Shown here in pieces: positions 16,526 through 24,655 of a stretch of DNA of 39,640 bases (the first letter of the stretch is position 1; each line of letters starts with the position of its first letter). Source of the DNA: JAVVUQ01 sp036653075 (lineage in GTDB: Bacteria; Bacillota; Clostridia; Christensenellales; CAG-314). A program made the translations under genes and the position numbers. Under the pieces are notes generated by a model. That model was not told where the DNA came from. It ran no database searches and worked only from the letters and a program-made list of their open reading frames with translations. The stretch spans positions 1 through 39,640 of the forward strand of contig JAVVUQ010000005.1 in NCBI GenBank assembly GCA_036653075.1. Direction: 5' to 3'.

Positions 16526-17542
16526 GTGGTGAAATATATATATGAAAACAGAGTAGAACTTACTTGTTTTTTAGATAAAATTAAAGATAAAAAAATTGCG
16601 ATAGTTTATGATATAAGGACAAATAAATTATTTAAAGAGTATATTGATGAGCTAATAATGCTGTCGTATTATGAGTTTGTTTTATTTGGCGCAGAAGCTC
16701 AAAAATCACTAACAGCTGTTGAGCAGTTGTATGAATATTTATCAAAAAACAATTTCAACAGAAATGATGTTATAATATCGGTAGGTGGTGGAATTGTTTC
16801 AGATATGTGCGGATTTGTTGCCATGACTTATCAAAGGGGAATGGATTATGTATCTATTCCGACTACGTTGCTTTCTATGATAGACGCTTCTATTGGCGGA
16901 AAAAATGGCGTAGATTTTGGTGGAATAAAAAATTGCATAGGTGGATTTTATGAGCCATTGATAGTTTATACAGATACCTATTTTTTAAACAAGTTACCGC
17001 TTGAGGAATATAAGAATGGAATTAGCGAATTAATCAAGTATGAAATGATATCAAAATTAGATATTTTAAGTAGTTGGATTGTAAATAAGACGCCCATGAT
17101 AGATATAATAAAAAAGGCAAGTTTTTTAAAGCAGCAGTATATAGCGAATGATTTTAACGATAAAGGCGAGCGTAGAAAGCTTAATTTTGGACACACAATA
17201 GGACACGCAATTGAAGGATTGTCTGGATTTGATATTTCTCACGGTCAAGCTGTGGCGTATGGAATGTATATTGAATTTAATATTGGTAAAAAATTTGGCT
17301 ATTTTAACGAGGAAAAATTTAACGAGTTATTAAAACTGTATAAAATGTTTGATATAGATATAAATATTGAAATTAAAAATATAAATAATATTGCTAAATA
17401 TATTGAAAATGACAAAAAAGTTGATGGTGATAATATAAATTGTATATTTATTAATAATAATGGCGAAGCTCAAGTTGTAAATACTAATTTACAGAAATAT
17501 TCGGAGACAGCGATTGAATGCATACGGAATATGAATTTATAA
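16526..17542 (+). CDS. aroB: 3-dehydroquinate synthase
   Basis: Converts DAHP to 3-dehydroquinate, an NAD- and metal-dependent step. Seen: the glycine-rich nucleotide site SVGGGIVSDMCGFVA, PTTLLSMIDASIGGKNGVDF, and the metal-ligand region GHTIGHAIEG followed by SHGQAVAYGM. The length, about 338 residues, is normal. Start choice: an ATG at 16520 lies only 2 bases after AGGAGG (16512-16517), while the in-frame GTG at 16526 lies 8 bases after it, so GTG is preferred; a further GTG follows at 16529. The 3' end overlaps aroA by 25 bases. Confidence 0.94.
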   Translation: MVKYIYENRVELTCFLDKIKDKKIAIVYDIRTNKLFKEYIDELIMLSYYEFVLFGAEAQKSLTAVEQLYEYLSKNNFNRNDVIISVGGGIVSDMCGFVAMTYQRGMDYVSIPTTLLSMIDASIGGKNGVDFGGIKNCIGGFYEPLIVYTDTYFLNKLPLEEYKNGISELIKYEMISKLDILSSWIVNKTPMIDIIKKASFLKQQYIANDFNDKGERRKLNFGHTIGHAIEGLSGFDISHGQAVAYGMYIEFNIGKKFGYFNEEKFNELLKLYKMFDIDINIEIKNINNIAKYIENDKKVDGDNINCIFINNNGEAQVVNTNLQKYSETAIECIRNMNL

Positions 17543-18777
17543 AAAGTAGATTTGAGGGAATCCCTGAATTTTTGCCCTCAAAATCATTTTTCCAAAGAAT
17601 TGTATTATGTGAAGCCTATTATAAAGGCAGAATATCTTCCTCAAATTTTTTGTTGAAAAGTGTTGATATGATATTAGCCTATAACGTAGCTTTATCCATA
17701 ACAAAAGGAGAAAATATTTTCTATTGTTTAGATGACGCTACTTTATTTCGTTTATTATTACCTATGCAACTTGCTAAAAAACGCAAAAGCGTATATATAA
17801 TATCTAAACGTCTTTTTGAGCGTGGAAATAAAGAATACTTTGATTTATTAATTTGTCAAGGAGCTGAATTTTCTGTCGAAGAAAGGATTGATGGAAATTT
17901 ATCTGTTATTGTATCGGGCTGTATTAAAAGCGGAATTTATGAAATAAGTTGCAACGTTTCTTCACAGTTTTTGAGCGGATTGCTTATGGCTTTACCATTA
18001 TTGAAAGAAAAATCGACTATAAAGCTGATTTCGCAACTTTCATCAAGCGGATATGTAGATATTACGATAAATGTTTTACAAAATTACGGAATACATATTA
18101 ATAAAAGCGATAGCGATTCTATTTATTATGTAGAACCATTTAATGATATTCTATTTAATAACTCAAATAGTAACATAATGGTAGAAAATGATTGGTCTAC
18201 AAATGCTATGTGGTTAACAGCAGGCGCAATCAACGGCAATATTGAAGTTCAAAATCTAAATTTGCGAAGTATGCAGCCAGATAAGGCTATTGTAGATATT
18301 TTAACTCAAATGAACGTAAGTATAGAAATCAATGAAAATTGCATTAAAGTTAATGATAAAAATTTAATTAAACGTTTAGATTATGATTTCAATGAATGTC
18401 CCGATATTGCTTTGGCTGTCGCTTTATTATGCAGCTGCGCAGAAGGCGTAAGTTGCTTAAAAAATCTCAATAGATTACAATATAAAGAAAGTAATAGATT
18501 AAATGGAATTATTAATATGCTGAGCGCTTTAGATATTAAAACTACCTACGATAAAAATTGTTTATTTATTTACGGCGCGCCAAACAATCGGCAAATTTAT
18601 AAAAAAACAATTCACAGTACAAACGATCATCGGCTTGCTATGATTGCAGCTATTGCGGGCACTAAATATGGAAATATATTACTTTCAAATCCAGCTTGTA
18701 CGGAAAAAAGCTATATAGACTTTTATAAAGAATTTAAAAGACTTGGAGGTATATATAATGTCATCGGTTTGGGGTGA
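17518..18777 (+). CDS. aroA: 5-enolpyruvylshikimate-3-phosphate synthase, compact and divergent
   Basis: Transfers enolpyruvate from PEP to shikimate-3-phosphate. The catalytic residues are in place: K22, S23 and R27 in PSKSFFQR; D296 in CPDIALA; K323/E324/R327 in YKESNR; DHR at 370-372. The D-to-E spacing (28) equals that of the E. coli enzyme (D313, E341). Odd points: the usual GSKS is PSKS, the LRxKESDR arginine is Gln (LQYKESNR), and the NAGTAMRP motif of the PEP/glyphosate site is DDATLFRL, placing Ala74 where E. coli has G96 and Leu79 where it has P101. The segment between R27 and that motif is about 22 residues shorter than in E. coli. At 419 residues it is near normal. It overlaps aroB by 25 bases and aroC by 20. 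Probably functional. Confidence 0.9.
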   Translation: MHTEYEFIKSRFEGIPEFLPSKSFFQRIVLCEAYYKGRISSSNFLLKSVDMILAYNVALSITKGENIFYCLDDATLFRLLLPMQLAKKRKSVYIISKRLFERGNKEYFDLLICQGAEFSVEERIDGNLSVIVSGCIKSGIYEISCNVSSQFLSGLLMALPLLKEKSTIKLISQLSSSGYVDITINVLQNYGIHINKSDSDSIYYVEPFNDILFNNSNSNIMVENDWSTNAMWLTAGAINGNIEVQNLNLRSMQPDKAIVDILTQMNVSIEINENCIKVNDKNLIKRLDYDFNECPDIALAVALLCSCAEGVSCLKNLNRLQYKESNRLNGIINMLSALDIKTTYDKNCLFIYGAPNNRQIYKKTIHSTNDHRLAMIAAIAGTKYGNILLSNPACTEKSYIDFYKEFKRLGGIYNVIGLG

Positions 18778-19834
18778 AAAATTAAAAATTTCTCTATTTG
18801 GAGAATCACACGGAACATATATAGGCGCTGTTTTAGACGGTTTTCCGTGCGGTTTTAGTATAGATTATGACACAATATGCGCATTTATGAATAGACGTAA
18901 ACCATCGCAATTAGGTACAAAAAGACACGAAAACGACCAAATTCAAATTATAAGCGGTTTATACAATAATAAAACAGATGGCTCGCCTATAACTTTTCTT
19001 ATAAAAAATACAGATGCTTGGAAAAATGAAAACGAATACTTAATAGCTCGTCCTTCGCACATTGATTTTGTTTCTTATAGTAAGTTTAATGGATATAATG
19101 ATGTACGAGGCGCAGGACACCTTTCTGGACGATTAACAGCTGCCGTTACCGCTATCGGCGCGCTTTGTTATCAATATCTATTATCCAAAAACATAGTAGT
19201 GGGAGCGCATATTAAATCTATTTATAACATCATAGACGACAACTTTGACAACGTTAATGTCAATAGCGACATTTTAAATAATCTTAAATTGCAACAGTTA
19301 CCGCTGTTAAATCATACAATATATAGTACTATTATAGACATAGTAAATCAAAATATGTTAGATAAAGATAACATAGGGGGCGTAATTGAATGCGCCGCTA
19401 TAAATTTACCTTTGGGCTTAGGCGAACCATTTTTTTATGGATTAGATTCAATAATTGCTTCATTACTATTTAGTATACCTGCTGTTAAAAGCGTCGAATT
19501 TGGAAGTGAAGACATTGACAAACAAAAAGCAAGTGAAGTCAATGACCAATTTATCCAATTTGACAACAACATAAAAACGTCGACTAATAATAGCGGTGGT
19601 TTAAATGGCGGAATCTCTAACGGAATGCCATTGATTGTTAGGGTTGGATTTAAACCTGCTCCGACTATTTCAAGAATTCAAACGGGATTAAATTTAAAAA
19701 CTATGCAAACAGAAGAAATTATAGCTAATACTCGCAATGATACTTGCATTGCGCTTAGAGCGTCGCCTATCGTTGAGTCTGCGGTTTCTATTGCATTAGT
19801 CGAAGCTATTTTACTTAATAAAAACATACAATAA
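18758..19834 (+). CDS. aroC: Chorismate synthase
   Basis: Makes chorismate from EPSP with reduced FMN. Signature segments: SLFGESHGTYIGAVLDGFP near the N-terminus, FNGYNDVRGAGHLSGRLTAA (about 108-127), NNSGGLNGGISNGMP, and RNDTCIALRASPIVES at the C-terminus. It has 358 residues, in the family range. The ATG at 18758 is chosen because GGAGGT lies 7 bases ahead; the earlier in-frame ATG at 18743 precedes that site. The first 20 bases overlap the end of aroA, so aroB-aroA-aroC form a tightly overlapped unit. No clear terminator follows: 19835-19931 shows only a weak 6-bp AT hairpin. Confidence 0.96.
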   Translation: MSSVWGEKLKISLFGESHGTYIGAVLDGFPCGFSIDYDTICAFMNRRKPSQLGTKRHENDQIQIISGLYNNKTDGSPITFLIKNTDAWKNENEYLIARPSHIDFVSYSKFNGYNDVRGAGHLSGRLTAAVTAIGALCYQYLLSKNIVVGAHIKSIYNIIDDNFDNVNVNSDILNNLKLQQLPLLNHTIYSTIIDIVNQNMLDKDNIGGVIECAAINLPLGLGEPFFYGLDSIIASLLFSIPAVKSVEFGSEDIDKQKASEVNDQFIQFDNNIKTSTNNSGGLNGGISNGMPLIVRVGFKPAPTISRIQTGLNLKTMQTEEIIANTRNDTCIALRASPIVESAVSIALVEAILLNKNIQ

Positions 19835-19931
19835 TAAATGAATAATTAAATTCATATAAAAACAATTTTGTAATTACCTTATTTATTGGTATTAATATGT
19901 ATTAAATAGTATTAAATTTTAAAATATAGCA

Positions 19932-19937
19932 TATAAT
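19932..19937 (+). promoter_or_regulatory. -10 element placing transcription start at the ytxC-like ATG
   Basis: A perfect TATAAT ends 7 bases before the ATG at 19945, the normal distance from -10 to the first transcribed base. No -35 near consensus sits 16-18 bases upstream (weak TAGTAT-like sequence only). Together with the lack of a ribosome binding site, this suggests a leaderless transcript. Confidence 0.4.
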
Positions 19938-19944
19938 TATTTGT

Positions 19945-20703
19945 ATGTATATGTTTTCTATTAATATTGAGCAAAATAGACAGTGTTATCTTGAACACAT
20001 CAAAAGACAAATGCTTTACGCTGTAAATACAGCGCGAGGCACTCAAAATATAGTAAATTGTGACGAGCGCAGTTTTTTAGAAATTTATGTTGATAATGAA
20101 TATCGAGATAAAATTGAATTCGGACTTAAAAACAACATTGCCGAAGTTATTGCTTTAGGATTTAAGGCAGATTACTTATCGGAGAAATTAAAATTTACCG
20201 ATGATAGCTTGTTAAATAGAACATTAGTCAATACTATGAGTATATTTGACAATGAAATTGATAAAAAGATGGCTTTAAATGGATTAAATGGGTTAGAAGC
20301 GCTTAGTTTAGACGGTTATTTTCAATTTAAACTGAAAGCATTAAAAAATAGATGGGATGAAATAATTAACGTTACGAACAAAAATGGTATGATTTCATAT
20401 AATGATTATATAAAAATCGAATTTTTGCAATATCTTATGCAATCTATACCTACTTTAGTTAATTATGTTAGATTAGATATGACGTTGTATGGATTTGTAC
20501 TTTATGATTCAACTAATAGAGAATTAAATACTATACCACTTATGAAGTGTTTTCCTATTGACAAGGAAGAAGAACTTTTATATAATTTGATTTGCTTATC
20601 GCCTAAGTCTGTTTGTATTACGGGAGATGATAATTGTTTAAGCGAGCAATTTGTTAATCTATTTAATTCGTTATTCAACGATGTAAAACCTGAAAATTAT
20701 TAA
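19945..20703 (+). CDS. YtxC-like putative sporulation protein
   Basis: A 252-residue soluble protein resembling the YtxC family (PF08812), annotated as putative sporulation proteins of unknown mechanism in Bacillus and Clostridia. Matching parts: LSLDGYFQFKLKALKNRWDE with the following SYNDYIKIEFLQYLMQSIP, and the C-terminal EEELLYNLICLSPKSVCITG. The position directly upstream of thrS is the same as in Bacillus, which strengthens the call. No Shine-Dalgarno sequence is visible before ATG 19945 or the in-frame ATG 19951, and a TATAAT ends 7 bases upstream, so the mRNA may start at the initiation codon. Confidence 0.7.
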   Translation: MYMFSINIEQNRQCYLEHIKRQMLYAVNTARGTQNIVNCDERSFLEIYVDNEYRDKIEFGLKNNIAEVIALGFKADYLSEKLKFTDDSLLNRTLVNTMSIFDNEIDKKMALNGLNGLEALSLDGYFQFKLKALKNRWDEIINVTNKNGMISYNDYIKIEFLQYLMQSIPTLVNYVRLDMTLYGFVLYDSTNRELNTIPLMKCFPIDKEEELLYNLICLSPKSVCITGDDNCLSEQFVNLFNSLFNDVKPENY

Positions 20704-20869
20704 AATTATTTTATCATAAAATTTATTGATTATTAAAACTTCAATGTTTATATAATTGTTATAAATTAACGTATTTTTAAATGATTAAAGATAATTTTAT
20801 GGCTTTATATATTAAATTTGACATAATTAAAAAGGTTATAAAATAATAGTAAAAATATAGTTAAAACAG

Positions 20870-20898
20870 TTGACACGTATTTAAAAATAAGGTATGAT
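20870..20898 (+). promoter_or_regulatory. Promoter of thrS
   Basis: TTGACA (20870-20875), 17-base spacer, TATGAT (20893-20898). Initiation about 20905. The bases between the ytxC-like stop and this promoter (20704-20869) hold no feature I can support. Confidence 0.85.
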
Positions 20899-20904
20899 AT
20901 CGGG

Positions 20905-21127
20905 TATAGTTTAATTGCTTATTAGGACACGTTATGAAATTAACTTCATTTCAGAGAGCATCTGTTTGGTGAAAAGATGTATGAAAGATTTTATGATACC
21001 ACCTAAATAGAATAGCACGAGAGGTAAATGCGATAGTTTTATAGTTAAGTGGCTGTGATATGCAGCAATTAAGGTGGAACCACGGAAATATTTTCGTCCT
21101 TATTCAATTTGAATAAGGATTTTTTTA
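20905..21127 (+). promoter_or_regulatory. Threonine T-box leader (tRNA-sensing transcription attenuator) of thrS
   Basis: Conserved parts in order: Stem I with AGAGAGC (20953-20959) and GGTGAAA (20968-20974); specifier ACC, a threonine codon, at 20998-21000 (the next triplet is also ACC); the T-box sequence GGTGGAACCACGG (21073-21085); and the terminator, a perfect 10-bp stem TCCTTATTCA/TGAATAAGGA (21097-21106, 21110-21119) followed by seven T. Uncharged tRNA-Thr pairing with the specifier and with TGGA should favour the antiterminator and switch thrS on. The adenine in TGGA predicts a U discriminator on the cognate tRNA. Confidence 0.95.
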
Positions 21128-21218
21128 TATGCAGCCTTATTCATAGACAAATTTGGTTTAATTATTTTATTAATAATGAATTAAAAAAAGATTGCATAAA
21201 AACAAAAGGAGAATGTTT

Positions 21219-23162
21219 ATGAATATAAAAGTTACATTACCAGATGGTAGTATTAGAGAATTTGAGAGTGGTATAAAACTTATTGATGTTATAAAGTCAA
21301 TAAGCGAAGGTTTAGCGCGTAGTAGTTTATGCGCAAGCGTTAATGGTGTAATGAAAGGTCTTTGTGAAATAATTAACGAAGATTGTCAATTAAAGGTTTT
21401 CACGTTTAAAGATGCTGAAGGTCAAGAAGTTTATAGACATACTTGTAGTCACATACTTGCGCAAGCGGTTAAAAATATTTATCCAACAGCTAAATTAGCA
21501 ATTGGTCCTGCTATTAAAAATGGTTTTTATTATGATTTTGATTTGACTTCGCCTATTACGATTGAATCATTTAAAACTATCGAGGCAGAGATGCATAAAC
21601 TTATAAAAGAAGATTTGCCTATTGTGCGTCGTGAATTAACTAAAGCTGAAGCTTTTGATTTATTTAAAAACAGATCGGAAGAGTACAAATTAGAATTATT
21701 AGCGGCAATTGCCGAAAATGAAATTGTTTCGATTTACGAACAGGGTAATTACGTAGATTTATGCAGAGGGCCGCACTTAATGAGTACGGGCAGAATTAAG
21801 TCATTTAAATTAACAAGCATTGCAGGCGCGTATTGGCGTGGAGATAGCAAAAGCAAAATGCTAACTCGTGTGTATGGAACTTGCTTTGAAAAGAAATCAG
21901 ATTTAGACGAATACTTGGAAAAATTAGAAGACGCTAAAAGACGTGATCATAATAAATTAGGTAGAGAATTAAATTATTTTATGACAAGCGATGTTATAGG
22001 TCAAGGATTGCCTCTATTGATGCCTAAGGGCGCTAAAACAGTGCAGATTTTACAGCGTTTCGTTGAAGATGAAGAAGAAAGAAGAGGATATCAATTTACA
22101 AAAACTCCATTAATGGCAAAAAATGACCTTTACAAAATTAGCGGACATTGGGATCACTACAAAGATGGAATGTTTATCATTGGCGATGAAAAAGTTGATG
22201 ATGAAATATTAGCGCTACGACCTATGACATGTCCATTTCAATTTCAAATTTACAAAAATGGACTAAAAAGTTACAGAGATTTACCTGTAAGATTTAACGA
22301 AACAGCTACATTATTTAGAAATGAATCAAGCGGAGAAATGCACGGATTAATTAGAGTTCGTCAATTTACATTATCCGATGGACATATTATGTGCACAAGG
22401 GAACAGCTTGAACAAGAATTTAAAGGCGTTGTCGAATTGGGATTGTACTTCTTAAAATCAATCGGATTAGATAAAGACGTAACTTATAGATTCTCTCGCT
22501 GGGATCCAAATAATAGATCAAAATATATTGATAATCCTAAAGCGTGGGAAGATAGCGAGAATATGATGAAAGCCTTTTTGGATAAAATGGGCATTAACTA
22601 TATTGAAGCTATCGGCGAAGCTGCTTTTTATGGACCAAAACTTGATATTCAAGCATACAATGTATACGGTAAAGAAGATACATTGGTTACTGCTCAATTA
22701 GACTTTGAATTGGCTGAAAGATTTGACATGACTTATATCGACGCAGATAATGTTAAGCGTAATCCATTCATTATTCATCGTAGTTCAATGGGTTGCTATG
22801 AACGAACATTGGCGTTACTTATTGAAAAATATAGCGGAGCATTGCCACTGTGGTACGCTCCATTACAAGTAAAAGTAATGAGTTTAACAGATAGGACTGC
22901 GCCAAATACAAACGAAATCGTTTCAACCTTAAGACAACTTGGAATACGCGCCGAAGCTGACAATAGAAGTGAAAAAATAGGTATGAAAATTAGAGACGCT
23001 CAACTTGATAAAGTTCCTTATATGCTTGTTGTTGGAGATAAAGACGTTGAAAACGGAGTTGTTTCGGTAAGAGATCGCAAAGATGGAGATATCGGGCAAA
23101 TGTTATTAGAGGATTTTATCCAAAAAGTTTTAAAAGAAATAAAATCGCTAAAAGTAGATTAA
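21219..23162 (+). CDS. thrS: Threonyl-tRNA synthetase
   Basis: Charges tRNA-Thr in the cytoplasm. Domains: TGS (1-62), the editing domain (about 63-235, HTCSHILAQAVKNIYP), the class II catalytic core (about 240-535) with zinc ligands C338 (PMTCPFQF), H389 (LSDGHIM) and H520 (IIHRSSMGCYER), and the anticodon-binding domain (about 540-640). It has 647 residues, full length. ATG 21219 is chosen because it lies 7 bases after AAGGAG (21206-21211); the in-frame ATG at 21213 is too close. Expression is governed by the T-box leader immediately upstream. Confidence 0.98.
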   Translation: MNIKVTLPDGSIREFESGIKLIDVIKSISEGLARSSLCASVNGVMKGLCEIINEDCQLKVFTFKDAEGQEVYRHTCSHILAQAVKNIYPTAKLAIGPAIKNGFYYDFDLTSPITIESFKTIEAEMHKLIKEDLPIVRRELTKAEAFDLFKNRSEEYKLELLAAIAENEIVSIYEQGNYVDLCRGPHLMSTGRIKSFKLTSIAGAYWRGDSKSKMLTRVYGTCFEKKSDLDEYLEKLEDAKRRDHNKLGRELNYFMTSDVIGQGLPLLMPKGAKTVQILQRFVEDEEERRGYQFTKTPLMAKNDLYKISGHWDHYKDGMFIIGDEKVDDEILALRPMTCPFQFQIYKNGLKSYRDLPVRFNETATLFRNESSGEMHGLIRVRQFTLSDGHIMCTREQLEQEFKGVVELGLYFLKSIGLDKDVTYRFSRWDPNNRSKYIDNPKAWEDSENMMKAFLDKMGINYIEAIGEAAFYGPKLDIQAYNVYGKEDTLVTAQLDFELAERFDMTYIDADNVKRNPFIIHRSSMGCYERTLALLIEKYSGALPLWYAPLQVKVMSLTDRTAPNTNEIVSTLRQLGIRAEADNRSEKIGMKIRDAQLDKVPYMLVVGDKDVENGVVSVRDRKDGDIGQMLLEDFIQKVLKEIKSLKVD

Positions 23163-23210
23163 GTTATATATTGCAATAATATACATTATTATAGAAAATG
23201 ATATCTATAT

Positions 23211-23248
23211 AGATTATTAAAAAGCATAAATTATTATAATAATCTTTT
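23211..23248 (+). terminator. Weak possible terminator after thrS
   Basis: AGATTATTA (23211-23219) and TAATAATCT (23237-23245) are exact reverse complements followed by a short T run. The stem is almost all A-T and the loop has 17 bases, so efficiency would be low. Confidence 0.35.
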
Positions 23249-23277
23249 AAATTGATTAAAAATGACGATAAAAACAG

Positions 23278-23306
23278 TTGACGAGTAGCAGACAACGTGG
23301 TATAAT
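23278..23306 (+). promoter_or_regulatory. Promoter of the infC-rpmI-rplT operon
   Basis: TTGACG (23278-23283), 17-base spacer, TATAAT (23301-23306) preceded by TGG, an extended -10. A strong near-consensus promoter, as expected for ribosomal protein genes. Confidence 0.88.
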
Positions 23307-23312
23307 AATAAG

Positions 23313-23437
23313 GCTAAGCAGAAGTCCGCTTCTCGCCAAACGAATATGTTTCTTTTGGCATTCCAATATTTACAATTGTATTATATAGGTGCGGATATTA
23401 TGTCCGCACTTTTATTAATTTTAGGAGGTATACAACT
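23313..23437 (+). promoter_or_regulatory. L20-type autoregulatory leader of infC-rpmI-rplT
   Basis: The leader folds into a hairpin AGAAG-TCCG-CTTCT (23320-23333), a stem GCCAAA/TTTGGC (23335-23340, 23354-23359), and a terminator-like stem GTGCGGA/TCCGCAC (23389-23395, 23403-23409) followed by T-rich sequence. TCCGC at 23325-23329 can instead pair with GCGGA at 23391-23395, giving mutually exclusive folds. This arrangement matches the known leader in Bacillus relatives in which excess L20 promotes early termination. The switch itself is inferred from sequence. Confidence 0.8.
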
Positions 23438-23950
23438 ATTAAAGAACTTCAAATTAACGGTCAAATAAGAGATAACGACGTGCGTTTGATTGATGGTGAA
23501 GGAAACCAAGTTGGAATTATTTCATCACGAGAAGCAAATAAAATGGCAGAAGAACAACAATTGGATTTAGTAAAAATTTCACCCAACGCTGTGCCGCCAG
23601 TTTGTAAAATTATGGATTATGGTAAATACCGTTACGAACAAATCAAAAAAGAGAAGGAAGCTCGAAAAAGCCAAAAAATAGTTGAACTCAAGGGAATAAG
23701 ATTGTCTATGACAATCGATGATAATGACATTGAAACTAAAGCTAAAAGCGCAGCAAAGTTTTTGGCTGACGGAGACAAAGTAAAGGTTTCTCTTAGAATG
23801 AAAGGGCGTCAAACCACATACGCAAAAAGTGGTATAGAAGTAGTAAAACGGTTTGCAGAGATTTTGAAAGATGTTGCTATTGTGGAAAAACAACCATTAA
23901 CAGAAGGTAGAAACATAATCATGATATTGGCGCCGATAAGCACTAAATAG
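23438..23950 (+). CDS. infC: Translation initiation factor IF-3, ATT start
   Basis: IF-3 binds the 30S subunit and enforces correct start-codon selection. Starting at the ATT at 23438, 8 bases after AGGAGGT (23423-23429), the protein reads MKELQINGQIRDNDVRLIDG, matching the conserved IF-3 N-terminus, and totals 170 residues. No ATG exists in this region; the next usable start, GTG at 23480, would remove 14 conserved residues and has no ribosome binding site. A rare ATT-type start on infC is the known basis of IF-3 autorepression. The N-domain (1-75, PPVCKIMDYGKYRYE) and C-domain (85-170, LRMKGRQ) are complete. First gene of the L20-leader operon. Confidence 0.96.
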   Translation: MKELQINGQIRDNDVRLIDGEGNQVGIISSREANKMAEEQQLDLVKISPNAVPPVCKIMDYGKYRYEQIKKEKEARKSQKIVELKGIRLSMTIDDNDIETKAKSAAKFLADGDKVKVSLRMKGRQTTYAKSGIEVVKRFAEILKDVAIVEKQPLTEGRNIIMILAPISTK

Positions 23951-23975
23951 ATTTTAATTTTTGGAGGAAAATAAA

Positions 23976-24170
23976 ATGCCAAAACAAAAGTCCCACAGCG
24001 GTTCTGCGAAACGCTTTACCGTAAAGAAGTCGGGAAAAGTAAAAAGATCCCAAATGGGTAAGAATCACATACTAACAAAAAAGACGACGAAACGCACACG
24101 TCATTTACGCGCGGGAGCTTATGTAGATAAAGTTCAAGCAGCTACTGTAAGACGTATGTTACCGTATTAA
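23976..24170 (+). CDS. rpmI: 50S ribosomal protein L35 (bL35)
   Basis: A small basic 64-residue protein of the large subunit: MPKQKSHSGSAKRF at the N-terminus and HLRAGAYVDK towards the end are typical. The ATG at 23976 lies 8 bases after TGGAGG; an in-frame ATG at 23961 precedes that site and is not used. It sits 25 bases after infC and 17 bases before rplT in the conserved order. Confidence 0.98.
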   Translation: MPKQKSHSGSAKRFTVKKSGKVKRSQMGKNHILTKKTTKRTRHLRAGAYVDKVQAATVRRMLPY

Positions 24171-24187
24171 TAGGAGGTTGATTAGTT

Positions 24188-24541
24188 ATGAGAATTAAAC
24201 GTGGTGTTAATGCGGTTAAAAAACGCAGGAAGATTTTAAAATTAGCAAAAGGTTATTTTGGACTGAAAAGTACTAATTATCGTATAGCTCGTCAAGCGGT
24301 TATGAAATCGGGCAACTATGCTTACGTAGGAAGAAGACTTAAAAAACGTGATTTTAGAAAGCTTTGGATTGCTCGTATAAATGCAGGCGCTCGCGCAAAT
24401 GGAATGTCTTACAGCACATTTATGCACGGACTTAAAATAGCAAATATCGATTTAAATAGAAAGGTACTTGCAGATTTAGCTGTCAGCGATGCTCTATCGT
24501 TTGCCAAATTGGTTGAAACAGCAAAAGCTAATTTAAACTAA
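24188..24541 (+). CDS. rplT: 50S ribosomal protein L20 (bL20)
   Basis: Binds 23S rRNA early in 50S assembly and, as known in Bacillus, represses its own operon through the leader. 117 residues: MRIKRGVNAVKKRRKILKLA, then YRIARQAVMKSGNYAYVGRR and RLWIARINA-like sequence (KLWIARINAGARANG), all standard. An AGGAGG lies 8 bases before the ATG. Last gene of the operon; a strong terminator follows at 24554. Confidence 0.98.
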   Translation: MRIKRGVNAVKKRRKILKLAKGYFGLKSTNYRIARQAVMKSGNYAYVGRRLKKRDFRKLWIARINAGARANGMSYSTFMHGLKIANIDLNRKVLADLAVSDALSFAKLVETAKANLN

Positions 24542-24553
24542 TAGGATATAATG

Positions 24554-24581
24554 GAGCCTTCTGCATTGAAGGCTCTTTTTT
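24554..24581 (+). terminator. Rho-independent terminator after rplT
   Basis: GAGCCTTC (24554-24561) and GAAGGCTC (24568-24575), 6-base loop, then six T. It closes the infC-rpmI-rplT operon. Confidence 0.92.
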
Positions 24582-24655
24582 ATAATACAACTTAGATTAT
24601 ATCATTTTTTTAATAATTAAATAAATCGTCGAAAGTATCAAAGTAAAGGATATAG

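Noticed and set aside
19838..19855. Terminator after aroC (ATGAAT/ATTCAT hairpin)
   Set aside because: Only 6 bp, AT-rich and without a T run, so it cannot be supported as a terminator.
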